DNA of 64,000 nucleotides from JAEUTH01 sp044230205. GTDB lineage: Bacteria > Bacteroidota > Bacteroidia > AKYH767-A > OLB10. The DNA is taken from contig JBGARN010000003.1 of the NCBI GenBank assembly GCA_044230205.1, positions 26,523 through 90,522 of the forward strand. Direction: 5' to 3'. Under the pieces are notes generated by a model. The model saw only the letters and a list, made by a program, of their open reading frames with translations. It was not told the DNA's origin and did no database searches. This document shows, piece by piece, positions 10,541-19,625 of this stretch (within the stretch, counting starts at the first letter, position 1; the number at the start of each line of letters is the position of its first letter). Made by a program: the position numbers and the translations under genes.

Positions 10541-10626
10541 CAACTTCCAATTCCCCCACTCCGGCACAGCCTTCCCCGAACGCTTGCGCAAGTGTCTTCA
10601 CTTGGTGCGAGCCTGTGCTGTGCTGA
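10541..10626. repeat. GC-rich palindromic element next to short pyrimidine repeats
   Basis: In the 310-nt gap between minus-strand genes there is a short CCAACTT/CCAATTC stretch followed by an unusually GC-rich segment. It folds into a 13-bp hairpin (GCTTGCGCAAGTG, loop TCTT, CACTT-G-GTGCGAGC; 10582-10612) flanked by an outer GCACAG/CTGTGC pair. No protein-coding gene is convincing here. It looks like a small dispersed palindromic repeat (REP-like); no transposase is present. The rest of the gap (10627-10813) shows nothing recognisable. Confidence 0.55.
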
Positions 10627-10813
10627 TATAGAAACGAATCTTTAATTGAATTTTTCATAGCTTTTGTGGTTGTATCCTAATACTGTTTTTTTTCAATCCG
10701 GAAGAAAAGCGGATGGTAATAAGTTTGATAAACAAATTATAGGATAAGTTTTTGAATTTGCAAATGTGATGTAATAACAAATTAACAACTTTGCTTAGTC
10801 CATTTTGCATCAA

Positions 10814-12154
10814 TTACTTCACCACCTTGGTTTTTGTTTTGAAAAAAGCGTGATAAATTAAATATCCAAAAGCAAGAAACCCGATTGAAATCCATGCAGT
10901 AACCGGTTTTTCAATTATTGTAACTATTAGCATAAATGCCGTAAAAGCAACAAACACCAGCGGAACCAACGGATAGCCCCAGGTTTTATATGGCCGTTCT
11001 ATGCCGGGCTGTTTTTTTCGTAAAATCAGTACACCAAAAATGACAAGCGCCATAAAGAGGTAATCAACAAATACGATGTAGTTAATCACATCTTCAAATG
11101 TTTTCCAGAATAAAAGGATGGTACATGCAATAATACATTGCGTAATTATTGCATTTGCCGGTGTGTGAAAACGCGGATGTACTTCAGCAATTTTATTAAA
11201 GAAGAGTCCGTCAGCAGCCAATGCATAATAAATGCGTGGAGCGCTCATGCTGTAAATTCCAATAGTACCCAAGGTGGAAACAGCAATTAAAACAGCTATC
11301 AAAACGCTTCCATAATTGAGCACGGTTGATACAGCAGTACTTGCCACTTTATCGCTTGCAGCAATTTGTTCAACTGGCAGCAGTTTTAAATAGGCAACAT
11401 TTATTGAAATGTAAACTGCCATAACAATTAATGTTCCAAGAATCATAGCCTGCGGCAATGTTCGTTGTGGATTTTTTACTTCACCGGCCAGGTAGGAGGC
11501 ATGATGAAAACCACCGTAAGAAAAAAACACGCCTATGCTTGCCATGCCCAGTGCACTGAAGAAATTCATTTCGGGATGTGCAATGCTTCTGAAATTATTG
11601 AAATCAAAATTCATGTCAATGCTTTCATGCCCTAATAAAATTCCAATTACGATTACCGCAAAAATGCCGATAAGCTTGGCTGTGGTAATCACCGTTGCAA
11701 ATGCATTTCCGATTTTTACACCCAACACATTGATAATTGAAAGTGCTATGATTACCGATAGCGATACAATTACTTTCATAGAATCGTCCATCGGAAATAT
11801 AGAATTTACATAGCCAGCAAAAACCAAAGCAATAGCAGCAAGCGATCCCGAAACAATTACAGTTAAGCTGGCCCAGCCATATAAAAATGCAGCAGCATTG
11901 CCATAAACTTTTCTCAGGTAAACATATACACCACCGGCCTGTGGATACATCGCACCCAGTTCAGCAATTGAAAGTGCCCCAGTTAAAGTAATAATGCCAC
12001 CAATAACCCAGGCAAATAACATCCAGTTGTCATAAGGTAAAAAGGATGCTGTTTCTGATGGTGAACGAAAAATGCCGGAGCCAATGCAACTGCCTGCTGC
12101 TATCATGGTTAAACTGTAAAGAGAAATTTTCCGTTCGAGTTTAGATGTTGCCAT
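10814..12154 (-). CDS. APC superfamily amino acid permease (LAT-like)
   Basis: 446 residues, about 12 membrane segments, the standard APC transporter length. The N-terminal helix carries the unwound substrate-binding motif GSCIGSGIF (about residues 22-30), and GGVYVYLRKVYG follows in helix 3. These proteins take up or exchange amino acids across the inner membrane; the substrate cannot be read from sequence. It is the last gene of a minus-strand run desaturase - VOC protein - permease (gaps 26 and 21 nt), so all three are probably co-transcribed, though a functional link is not obvious. Confidence 0.9.
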   Translation of the reverse strand: MATSKLERKISLYSLTMIAAGSCIGSGIFRSPSETASFLPYDNWMLFAWVIGGIITLTGALSIAELGAMYPQAGGVYVYLRKVYGNAAAFLYGWASLTVIVSGSLAAIALVFAGYVNSIFPMDDSMKVIVSLSVIIALSIINVLGVKIGNAFATVITTAKLIGIFAVIVIGILLGHESIDMNFDFNNFRSIAHPEMNFFSALGMASIGVFFSYGGFHHASYLAGEVKNPQRTLPQAMILGTLIVMAVYISINVAYLKLLPVEQIAASDKVASTAVSTVLNYGSVLIAVLIAVSTLGTIGIYSMSAPRIYYALAADGLFFNKIAEVHPRFHTPANAIITQCIIACTILLFWKTFEDVINYIVFVDYLFMALVIFGVLILRKKQPGIERPYKTWGYPLVPLVFVAFTAFMLIVTIIEKPVTAWISIGFLAFGYLIYHAFFKTKTKVVK

Positions 12155-12175
12155 ACTGTTGAAGTAATAAACTTT

Positions 12176-12568
12176 TTATTTTTTGGGCTCAATAAAATCC
12201 CACAGGTTGCCATACAGGTCTTTGAAAACTGCAACGGTTCCCCAATATTCTTCTGCAGGTTCGCGAACAAATTCAATTCCTTTTTCTTTCATGCTTTTAT
12301 AGTCGCTCCAAAAATCATCGGTATGAAGAAATAAAAAAACACGACCACCTGTTTGATTACCTACACGACTTTTCTGTTCCTCATTGGCTGCTTTAGCAAG
12401 CAATAAACAAAAACCGCTTGAACCAGGTGGTGCAACTCGGACCCACCGTTTGGTTTCACTCAATACAGTGTCTTCAATCAAATTGAAATTTAGCTTTTCA
12501 GTAAAAAAATTTATCGCTTCATCATAATCATTTACAACCAATGCTATTTGTACGATTTGTTGTTTCAT
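12176..12568 (-). CDS. VOC family (glyoxalase/bleomycin-resistance fold) protein
   Basis: 130 residues, one VOC module pair: QIALVVNDYDEAINFFTEKLNF at the start and AVFKDLYGNLWDFIEP at the end. The DLYGNLWDFIE segment carries the terminal metal-ligand Glu typical of glyoxalase/dioxygenase-like members. It is cytoplasmic. The family includes glyoxalase I-like, extradiol dioxygenase-like and antibiotic-binding proteins, and nothing here separates them. It is flanked closely by the desaturase and permease genes on the same strand. Confidence 0.88.
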   Translation of the reverse strand: MKQQIVQIALVVNDYDEAINFFTEKLNFNLIEDTVLSETKRWVRVAPPGSSGFCLLLAKAANEEQKSRVGNQTGGRVFLFLHTDDFWSDYKSMKEKGIEFVREPAEEYWGTVAVFKDLYGNLWDFIEPKK

Positions 12569-12594
12569 AAAATGAAAAGAGAATTTAAAAGCAA

Positions 12595-13638
12595 CTAATT
12601 AAATGCAATTTTCCGGGTACGGCTTTTTAACAGTTGAATTACTTCTTCATCGCTGTGATAACGATTGCCAACATTTACAAAGTTTTTTGCAAGTAAATCG
12701 TAACGCTTGCGCATCAGGTAAACAAACACATGCAAAAAATGTATGCCATCAAAAACAATTGCATCGTTGGCAGCGTATTCATTTATTGTTTTCTGAAAAA
12801 AAACAGGATGCTCCGTCCAGTGCATGGCTGGCTTAATGTGGTGGCTGATATGGTAACCATCATTCCAGCATTTATGATTGTAAGAGGTGTTAATACAGGT
12901 AACGCTGTTGCGATAAGCATTTCCCGGATCATCGGCACTAACGAAGGCATGCTGCGCCCAGTTACCCATGAAAGCAATAAGGCGGTATAGAAAATAGGGA
13001 ATGATAAATACAATTAGAGTTGCCGGAAAACTGATTAAGCTTAATCCTATACACATAGCTATAAAAAGCAACTCACCCCTGACAGTACTCTCAAAAAGCT
13101 TGTTTCGTTTTTTACGGAAAAAATAGGCAGCAAGATCGTAGGTGCCTCGTACAATGAACATACCAATGTAATGGCCGAATCCTTTTAATGAATCTCGCTG
13201 GTAAGGCATCGTAGTGCTTTCATCTTCTTTTAAATTATTTTCGGGATGATGCATTCCGATATGATGGGCATAATACAACTCCGGTGAATGACCAAAGAAA
13301 GGTGCAACCACCCACGGTAAATAATAATTTAAGAATGAATATTCTTTTTTGAAAAAAGCACGGTGACTTGTGCAATGGAGCATCAATCCAAACGGACCTT
13401 TAAACACAAAGTTATTCAGGTACTGATAGGCTAATGCAATAATAGCCCACAACCAGCCATTAATAAAAGGAAGGTATAACAATACACCAAGCGGTATGAG
13501 TGTAAAACTTATTTTAAATGTAAGGTAGATGAACGGTAAATCTCTTTCATCACGAATAAACTTTACAAAGAATTTATCGATGCCCTTTAATTCAACATAA
13601 TTGTACACAGGATCAGTAATAACCGGTAAATTCTTCAT
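12595..13638 (-). CDS. Membrane fatty acid desaturase family protein
   Basis: 347 residues with the His-box pattern of integral-membrane di-iron desaturases/hydroxylases: HCTSHR (about residue 88), HHIGMHH (about 125) and, after further membrane segments, YHISHHIKPAMHW (about 262). About four membrane helices are visible. Family members introduce double bonds or hydroxyl groups into fatty acyl chains or carotenoids using O2; the regiochemistry cannot be predicted. It is the first gene of the three-gene minus-strand run. The promoter should lie in 13639-13740, downstream of the terminator of the TonB-receptor gene. Confidence 0.88.
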   Translation of the reverse strand: MKNLPVITDPVYNYVELKGIDKFFVKFIRDERDLPFIYLTFKISFTLIPLGVLLYLPFINGWLWAIIALAYQYLNNFVFKGPFGLMLHCTSHRAFFKKEYSFLNYYLPWVVAPFFGHSPELYYAHHIGMHHPENNLKEDESTTMPYQRDSLKGFGHYIGMFIVRGTYDLAAYFFRKKRNKLFESTVRGELLFIAMCIGLSLISFPATLIVFIIPYFLYRLIAFMGNWAQHAFVSADDPGNAYRNSVTCINTSYNHKCWNDGYHISHHIKPAMHWTEHPVFFQKTINEYAANDAIVFDGIHFLHVFVYLMRKRYDLLAKNFVNVGNRYHSDEEVIQLLKSRTRKIAFN

Positions 13639-13740
13639 TAGTAATTGACAGGGGGAGTTAATTTAATTCGGTGAATATAGGGTTATTATATTATGACTGA
13701 ACAATTCTGATATTTCAATAGTGCAAATATCTGCCAGGAG

Positions 13741-13775
13741 AAAAAAAATAGCACCGGCATACCAATGCCGGTGCT
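13741..13775 (-). terminator. Rho-independent terminator of the TonB-receptor gene
   Basis: A perfect 11-bp inverted repeat AGCACCGGCAT / ATGCCGGTGCT is followed on the minus strand by eight T (A-run 13741-13748 on the plus strand). It lies 27 nt past the stop at 13802. Confidence 0.9.
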
Positions 13776-13801
13776 AACTTAAAAGTTAAAAATTTCAGTT
13801 T

Positions 13802-16177
13802 CTAAAACTCTACTTTATAGCTTAAAATCGGGATCAGCGGAGCTTGATAGTATGTTTTAATGCTCCTGGTTTCTGAATTGTAATAGTTACCATAAATATT
13901 TTTATAGTTAGTTACATTCTGAATATCCAGTGCCAGTGTTTGAGTTGAGTTTAAACGATTGCGCTTTAAGCTGATTCGGATATCGGTGCGGAAGTAAGGC
14001 TGATTCTTAATTGAATATGCTTCACTGTCAATATATATTGTTTCAACATTGCCGGGTTGTTGCGATGCTTCAAGGTCAATAGGAGTTTCGCGGAACCCGC
14101 CACGATAGATAGTTTTAATATTAATACCTATGATGCGGTTTTTAAATTTATCACCGGTATTGATTTCTTTGCCCGCTGTAAATGTAAAGGAGTAGCCACC
14201 ATTGTAGCGGGTATTACGCAACACATTATCAGAACCTTTATATTTTGAATCATACAATGAACTTGCCAGCAGGAAATAAAAATTCTTATGCATATAGTGT
14301 TCTACTGTTACATCAACGCCATAATTGCGACCTGTGCCTTTATTGGTTAGCGGATTAGTAACATAGCTTTCCTGCACATTAACCATGCTGAATGAGTTGG
14401 ACTCATCAGATGAAACCGGAATTTTAAAAAGTGATTGATAATACGTTTCAATTTTTGCATGCAAATGTTCATTGATGTTACGATCATAGGCCAGTACAAA
14501 ATGATTGGCTTTGCTCATTCCAAGGTTTTTATTGGGATGGGTAATAGTTCCGTTTGCATCAGCAAATTCTGCAAAGTAAACTTCTACCGGTTGCAACTGG
14601 CTGTGTAGTCCATAGCCAAAACTGATGGATTGAATATTGCTCAATTCATATTTTATGGAAGCACGGGGCTCTACTGAATATTTTTTATTGGTGAGTAATT
14701 CAAAGAAATGCAAACCGGCATTAACCGTCAGCTTTTCAGTAAGATGATACATGGTTTGTCCATAAAGCTGCGCAGTATATGCAGTTCCGCTGCTGTTGAT
14801 ATACTGTTGCAGCGCATTGATATCACTGTTAAAATCTTTCCAGTCAATCTGGTAATTAATTCTGTTTATAACAAACCCTGTACGTAAACTCTGTTTCGAA
14901 TTTATTTTGTGATTAAGCGTGGATGTTAAAGTAAATTTGGTTTGATAGCTGGTTGCATCAAATCTTGTTTGCGACTGATAATCATCATCCAGCCTGTCTT
15001 CAACAAATCCGACACCGGTTTTTGATGCAACCAATGCCGATTTCAAATAGGTTTTTTCATTCAGTATCAAAGCATGGGTAATTCCTGTTGCACCGGTGTT
15101 GGAGAAATAATCAGAAGTGTAGCGCGACTCACTGCTTTCTTTCCATTTCAATGAATCTTTAGTTGCATTGATAGCCTGCGAGCTTAATCCGCCAAAACCA
15201 AACAATGTAAAATTACCGGCATTGTTGGTAGGCAATGAAATGTTGTAACTCAAATCCTGGAAATTGGTTACAGCATCGCCAAGCGGTACTCCCAGTTTAC
15301 CAAGTATAGAAAGGGTAGAGTATCGGTAATTAATTAAGTAAGAACCGGAATATCCTTTTTTGAAAGGGCCTTCAGCAGCAGCATCAACACCTAAAAATCC
15401 TGCCTGGAAAGTATATTCATGTTTTTCATTATTGCCTTTGCGCAGTTTTAAATCAAATACCCCGCTTAATGCATTTCCATATTCAGCAGCAAAAGCACCC
15501 GTTGAAAAATCGGAGTTGGTAAGCAATTGCGAGCTTAATATAGAAATACCTCCGCCAGCCGAGCCGGGAGGGGCAAAGTGATTGGGGTTTGGAATGTCAA
15601 CACCTTCCATACGCCACAGCAAGCCGGTAGGCGAATTGCCACGAATGGAAATCGTATTGTTACCATCATCTGTGCCGATAACCCCGGCAAACGAACTTGC
15701 TGCACGTGCAGGATCATTAACTGCTGCCGCAAATTTTTGTGTTTCTTCTACTGAAAAAGTGCGCGCACTTACAGTTGACATTTCATTCAGCGGTTTGTTC
15801 TTTTCTATTTTCGCAGTAACCACAGCTTCTTTCGATTGAATAAAATTTTCATCCAATTCAATATTCAGCACCATTTCTTTTCCGCTTATCACATCAATAT
15901 TATTTACTGTTGCTTCTTTGTAGCCCACATAAGTTATGCGTAATGACTGCTTACCTACCGGCACCTGGGTGAGTTTAAAATTGCCGTCCATATCAGTTGA
16001 AACACCTTTAACAGGATTAGAGTTAAGCAGTACCACATTAGCTCCTGGCAGTGGCGTGTTTGAAATTTTATCTACAACAGTTCCACGAATGGTTTGTGTT
16101 AATTGCTGCGCATTTGAAATTGGAGCATTAAAAATTAATAATAGAACTAAACTAAAGAATGAAAACTTGTTACACAT
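13802..16177 (-). CDS. TonB-dependent outer-membrane receptor with carboxypeptidase-like N-terminal domain
   Basis: 791 residues. A signal peptide (IFNAPISNA-Q) is followed by a CarboxypepD_reg-like beta-sandwich (IRGTVVDKISNTPLPGANV, about 30-115), a plug domain (NDPARAASSFAGV; NTISIRGNSPTGLLWRMEG, about 150-250) and a 22-strand-type barrel ending in an aromatic residue (SYKVEF), as expected for BAM recognition. It imports an unknown substrate across the outer membrane using TonB energy. No SusD-like partner is adjacent, so it is a stand-alone receptor rather than a SusCD pair. It is divergent from the TPR-kinase gene, with an 8-bp inverted repeat in the shared upstream region. Confidence 0.9.
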   Translation of the reverse strand: MCNKFSFFSLVLLLIFNAPISNAQQLTQTIRGTVVDKISNTPLPGANVVLLNSNPVKGVSTDMDGNFKLTQVPVGKQSLRITYVGYKEATVNNIDVISGKEMVLNIELDENFIQSKEAVVTAKIEKNKPLNEMSTVSARTFSVEETQKFAAAVNDPARAASSFAGVIGTDDGNNTISIRGNSPTGLLWRMEGVDIPNPNHFAPPGSAGGGISILSSQLLTNSDFSTGAFAAEYGNALSGVFDLKLRKGNNEKHEYTFQAGFLGVDAAAEGPFKKGYSGSYLINYRYSTLSILGKLGVPLGDAVTNFQDLSYNISLPTNNAGNFTLFGFGGLSSQAINATKDSLKWKESSESRYTSDYFSNTGATGITHALILNEKTYLKSALVASKTGVGFVEDRLDDDYQSQTRFDATSYQTKFTLTSTLNHKINSKQSLRTGFVINRINYQIDWKDFNSDINALQQYINSSGTAYTAQLYGQTMYHLTEKLTVNAGLHFFELLTNKKYSVEPRASIKYELSNIQSISFGYGLHSQLQPVEVYFAEFADANGTITHPNKNLGMSKANHFVLAYDRNINEHLHAKIETYYQSLFKIPVSSDESNSFSMVNVQESYVTNPLTNKGTGRNYGVDVTVEHYMHKNFYFLLASSLYDSKYKGSDNVLRNTRYNGGYSFTFTAGKEINTGDKFKNRIIGINIKTIYRGGFRETPIDLEASQQPGNVETIYIDSEAYSIKNQPYFRTDIRISLKRNRLNSTQTLALDIQNVTNYKNIYGNYYNSETRSIKTYYQAPLIPILSYKVEF

Positions 16178-16211
16178 AGCTTTTTAAATGTTTTTGGTTT
16201 TAATACAACTA

Positions 16212-16262
16212 TGACAACTATGAAAGCTTTTACCCCTAGTCATTTTTATAAAAAAGTTGTCA
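16212..16262. promoter_or_regulatory. Spaced inverted repeat TGACAACT/AGTTGTCA in a divergent promoter region
   Basis: TGACAACT at 16212-16219 and its exact complement at 16255-16262 lie between the divergently transcribed TonB-receptor and TPR-kinase genes. This is a possible operator or looped binding site. Only the symmetry and placement support it. Confidence 0.3.
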
Positions 16263-16430
16263 TTTACTATAATGTCAATTATTTTTAAATTCCATATTAT
16301 AGCCAAAGGCTATATCCAGAGTGGGTTTTGGCATGCCTGTATTCAAAAATGCCGGTCAATCATTAAAAGGTGTAAAAAGAGTTTTATTTTGCGATAAAAA
16401 TTAAACAGAATTTTAACTTTTAGCTGTGAA

Positions 16431-18416
16431 ATGGTAGTTAAGCGCCTGGTAATTCTTGTCATAGTTATTTGCGCCACCCGGTTTGGTGCATCAGCGGGCG
16501 CACTTGACAGCTTAAAAACTTTAGCAGCTAATGAAAAAGACCCAGGCCGGAAGCTGGAATTGCTTAATAGCATAAGTAAAATAGCTGCTGAAGGAAATTT
16601 TGACGTTGCAAAAAAGGAAATTGAAACACAATATAACTATGCAAGACATATAGGTGACAGCAAAGGAGTGGTTAAATCACTGTTGCTGATGAGTAAGATT
16701 TACATCAATACTCAAAATGTTGATTCGTCTCTTAAACTTTCAGAGAAGGCATTGTTCCTGGCAAGGGCTATTAAAGACAGTAACATGATTGCCCGTGCAT
16801 ATTTGTTAAAGGGAGATGCCTTTCATGAATTAAATGACCTTTCCGGTGCCCTTGAGTTCTATAATAAAAGCTATTTCATTAATTACCAGTTAAAGGATTA
16901 CAAGGGATTATTTGAAAATCTTAACCGGTTATCAAAAATCTATTATGAGCAAAACCGTTTTGACGAGGCTTTTCAAAAGGATAAGGAAGCATTAGCAATT
17001 GCCCAGCGATTAAATTATCCTGATTTGCAGGCTTTAGCTTATGGCAGTATTGGCAATATTTTATATATCAAGAAGGAATATGATTCTGCTTTAACCAATT
17101 ATAACCGTGCTCTTGAATATTATTCAAAATATGGTGGTATTAAAACTGCTGTTCTTTATTCCAATATTGGTGATGTTTATGTTGAGAAAAGGCAATTCAA
17201 TACAGCTCTGGATTATTTCAATAAAGCCAGGTCAATTGCCGAAAATACTGCCAATTTTGATGTTTTAGCCCACCTGTATATTACCATTGGAAGGTGCTAT
17301 CTGTTAAGGAAGGATTATACTGATGCAGAAGTTTATTTGCACAAAGGTGAAGAAATGGTAAAATCAAGCGATGATTATGAGCTAACTGCAGAGGTATACG
17401 GATTACTATCTGATTTATATGCCGCACAGTATGATTATAAAACGGCATTAGATTATCAATTAAAGGTTGAACAAACCAAAGATTTACTCTATAAACAAAC
17501 CACCGATATAAGAGTACTTGAGTTGCAAACCCGTTTTGAAACCTTAAAAAAGGAAAGGGAAAATGCGTTATTAAGAGTTGAGAATGAAATAGCAACTACC
17601 AAACTTCAGCGCCAGCGCTTTTCAATTATTGCATTATCAGTTACCGTAGCACTTGCATTAATAATGGGAGTAATGATTTTTTACCTGCTTAAATACCGTT
17701 CAAGAAAACTAAAAACTGAGCAGGCACTGAACAGCCAGCTTGAATTACAAAACCTGAACGTAGAGCGATTGAATAACATGCTTGAAATAAGAGCAATAAG
17801 GGCGCAAATGGATCCTCATTTTATTTTCAATTGCCTTGCTTCCATTCAGCATTTAATTACCACCGGGCGAACTGAAGAAGCAGAACGATACATTGCCAAG
17901 TTTTCAAAATTAATGCGGATGGTTCTGGAAAATGCTGAAAAGAATTCCGTGAGTCTTGATAAAGAATTGGAAATGCTGAATCTTTACCTGGAACTGGAAA
18001 GCATCAGGATGAGCGAAAATTTCACCTATGAAATAAATGTGGATGAATCACTGCGTGATGAGAATATAAAAGTGCCCACATTACTTATTCAGCCTTTTGC
18101 TGAAAATGCAATAAGACATGGACTTGCAAGTAAAAAGGATAACAGGAAACTGATGATCAACATTGAAACTGCCAATAACATGCTGCTGTGTACAATTGAA
18201 GATAATGGAATAGGCAGGGCCAATTCAGCTGCATTAAATAACAGGAAAGATCATCAGTCGAAAGCAGTTAAAATGATAAACGAACGGTTGAATATTATTC
18301 GTCAGCAAACAAGAGTAAAATCAACCGGCATCGAAACCATAGATTTGTATGACACCAATCAGCAACCGGCAGGAACACGGGTGGTAATTCAATTACCCAT
18401 CAGCAGCCGTGCCTGA
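16431..18416 (+). CDS. TPR-containing LytS-type sensor histidine kinase
   Basis: 661 residues. A signal peptide/exported N-terminus (about 1-25) is followed by about seven tetratricopeptide repeats (about 60-380), a membrane helix (VTVALALIMGVMIFYLL, about 405-425), a coiled coil and a His_kinase (LytS/YehU type) domain with DPHFIFNCL (His near 463). The ATPase part has PFAENAIRHG and EDNGIGR. It is probably an inner-membrane sensor whose periplasmic TPR region detects a protein or envelope signal and which phosphorylates a LytTR regulator. No response-regulator gene lies next to it; the LytTR regulator at 29143-29859 has its own kinase. It ends 6 nt before the convergent transporter gene. 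Confidence 0.9.
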   Translation: MVVKRLVILVIVICATRFGASAGALDSLKTLAANEKDPGRKLELLNSISKIAAEGNFDVAKKEIETQYNYARHIGDSKGVVKSLLLMSKIYINTQNVDSSLKLSEKALFLARAIKDSNMIARAYLLKGDAFHELNDLSGALEFYNKSYFINYQLKDYKGLFENLNRLSKIYYEQNRFDEAFQKDKEALAIAQRLNYPDLQALAYGSIGNILYIKKEYDSALTNYNRALEYYSKYGGIKTAVLYSNIGDVYVEKRQFNTALDYFNKARSIAENTANFDVLAHLYITIGRCYLLRKDYTDAEVYLHKGEEMVKSSDDYELTAEVYGLLSDLYAAQYDYKTALDYQLKVEQTKDLLYKQTTDIRVLELQTRFETLKKERENALLRVENEIATTKLQRQRFSIIALSVTVALALIMGVMIFYLLKYRSRKLKTEQALNSQLELQNLNVERLNNMLEIRAIRAQMDPHFIFNCLASIQHLITTGRTEEAERYIAKFSKLMRMVLENAEKNSVSLDKELEMLNLYLELESIRMSENFTYEINVDESLRDENIKVPTLLIQPFAENAIRHGLASKKDNRKLMINIETANNMLLCTIEDNGIGRANSAALNNRKDHQSKAVKMINERLNIIRQQTRVKSTGIETIDLYDTNQQPAGTRVVIQLPISSRA

Positions 18417-18422
18417 TCTTTT

Positions 18423-19298
18423 TTATTCACTTTCTTCTACCAGTTTGTTTTTCTTATCGTAAATAATATTCATGATTACTCCCGCAATAACCAGCAGTAT
18501 ACCGAGGATGGAAAGCCATCCGTATGATTCATTAAATATCAGGTACCCTGCAACGATGGCATAAATTACTCCTGTATAGATAAGAATAGAAACCTCGGCA
18601 ATGTTAGCAATCTGCAAACTCTTGGTCATTTGCACCTGTCCGAGTTGTGTAAATACACCAACCAGTATCAGCATTAACCAGTCCCATCCCTGTGGCATTT
18701 TAAAATTGAATAAGGTAAAAACAAAACCGGTAATTGTACCTATGAGCATAAAATGTAAAACAACCACAATGGGGTGCTCTTTTCCTTTTATGGAACGAAT
18801 CATGTTGTAAGCAAATGCAGAAAAAACTGCTGAGCCAATTCCAACCAGCAGATAAAAAGTTGAAACCCGTTCGTCATAGCCTTTTATTAAAACCACTCCG
18901 CAAAATGATACGAGAAAGAATAGCCATTGAGGCAACTTCACTTTTTCATTCAGTAAAAATATAGCAACAATAACACTGAAAATAGGTGAGAGGTATTGAA
19001 TGGTGACAGCAGTTCCCAAGGGCATGTGATGCAGCGTAAGAAAATACCAGTACAACGCAACTGTGCCGAATATACCGCGCAGGAGCAGTAGTTTTCGGTT
19101 ACTGCCGGTCCAGCTGACAGAATTACGGTGCAGGTAATAAATACAGAACAGGAGTGCAATGCTGCAGCGGAAAAAAACCACTTCCATTGCCGGAAGATGA
19201 TTTACCATTTTAGCACAGATATTCATGCCTGCAAACCAAAAAGTAGAAAGCAGCATGTGTTTTGCACCTTTGCTGAATAATTCTTTTTGTGTTGTCAC
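18423..19298 (-). CDS. EamA/DMT superfamily transporter
   Basis: 291 residues, ten predicted membrane helices in two EamA repeats (about 10-140 and 150-282). The first repeat ends with FCGVVLIKG and the second with GILLVIAGVIMNIIYD, the usual repeat-end patterns. DMT/EamA proteins are inner-membrane exporters or facilitators of amino acids and metabolites; the substrate is unknown. It lies 54 nt downstream of a small membrane-protein gene on the same strand and may be the last gene of the nadB run. Confidence 0.9.
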   Translation of the reverse strand: MTTQKELFSKGAKHMLLSTFWFAGMNICAKMVNHLPAMEVVFFRCSIALLFCIYYLHRNSVSWTGSNRKLLLLRGIFGTVALYWYFLTLHHMPLGTAVTIQYLSPIFSVIVAIFLLNEKVKLPQWLFFLVSFCGVVLIKGYDERVSTFYLLVGIGSAVFSAFAYNMIRSIKGKEHPIVVVLHFMLIGTITGFVFTLFNFKMPQGWDWLMLILVGVFTQLGQVQMTKSLQIANIAEVSILIYTGVIYAIVAGYLIFNESYGWLSILGILLVIAGVIMNIIYDKKNKLVEESE

Positions 19299-19352
19299 TA
19301 ATTAATTAATATGTTGAGATGATTGATTATTGTAAGGGCAGTTGAAAAGCAA

Positions 19353-19559
19353 TTATTCCATATTATCTTTTGATGCTTTTTTAAAAATGATGGAAACGCT
19401 TATTAAAAGAATCAGAGAAATTACAAAAATTGATCCGAGTGTAAGCCAGTCATTATTGGTGAGTTCACCACCACGTTTCATTTTAAAAACAAAGAACGAG
19501 AAAACTGTTCCGATTAATATGGAAACGGTAAGCAACGTATATCTTTTTTTGTCTGTCAT
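19353..19559 (-). CDS. Small two-helix membrane protein
   Basis: 68 residues with two hydrophobic helices (LLTVSILIGTVFSFFVF, about 9-25; LGSIFVISLILLISVSIIF, about 41-59) joined by a short polar loop and ending in a charged tail. I do not recognise a named family. Coding potential is supported by the coherent two-helix topology, the absence of a competing gene on either strand, and its position 66 nt downstream of the LuxE-like gene on the same strand. The function is unknown. Confidence 0.65.
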   Translation of the reverse strand: MTDKKRYTLLTVSILIGTVFSFFVFKMKRGGELTNNDWLTLGSIFVISLILLISVSIIFKKASKDNME

Positions 19560-19625
19560 ATTTTATCTTTTTTAAATATTACACAATAGATGCTATTAAT
19601 TGTGTTCCAAATTTTGCGTTAACAG

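Noticed and set aside
10693..10720. CCGGAAGAAAAGCGGAT as a fourth copy of the island leader
   Set aside because: It matches only AAAAGCGGAT, is not followed by AGAGTAGGCAA, and precedes no gene start on that strand.
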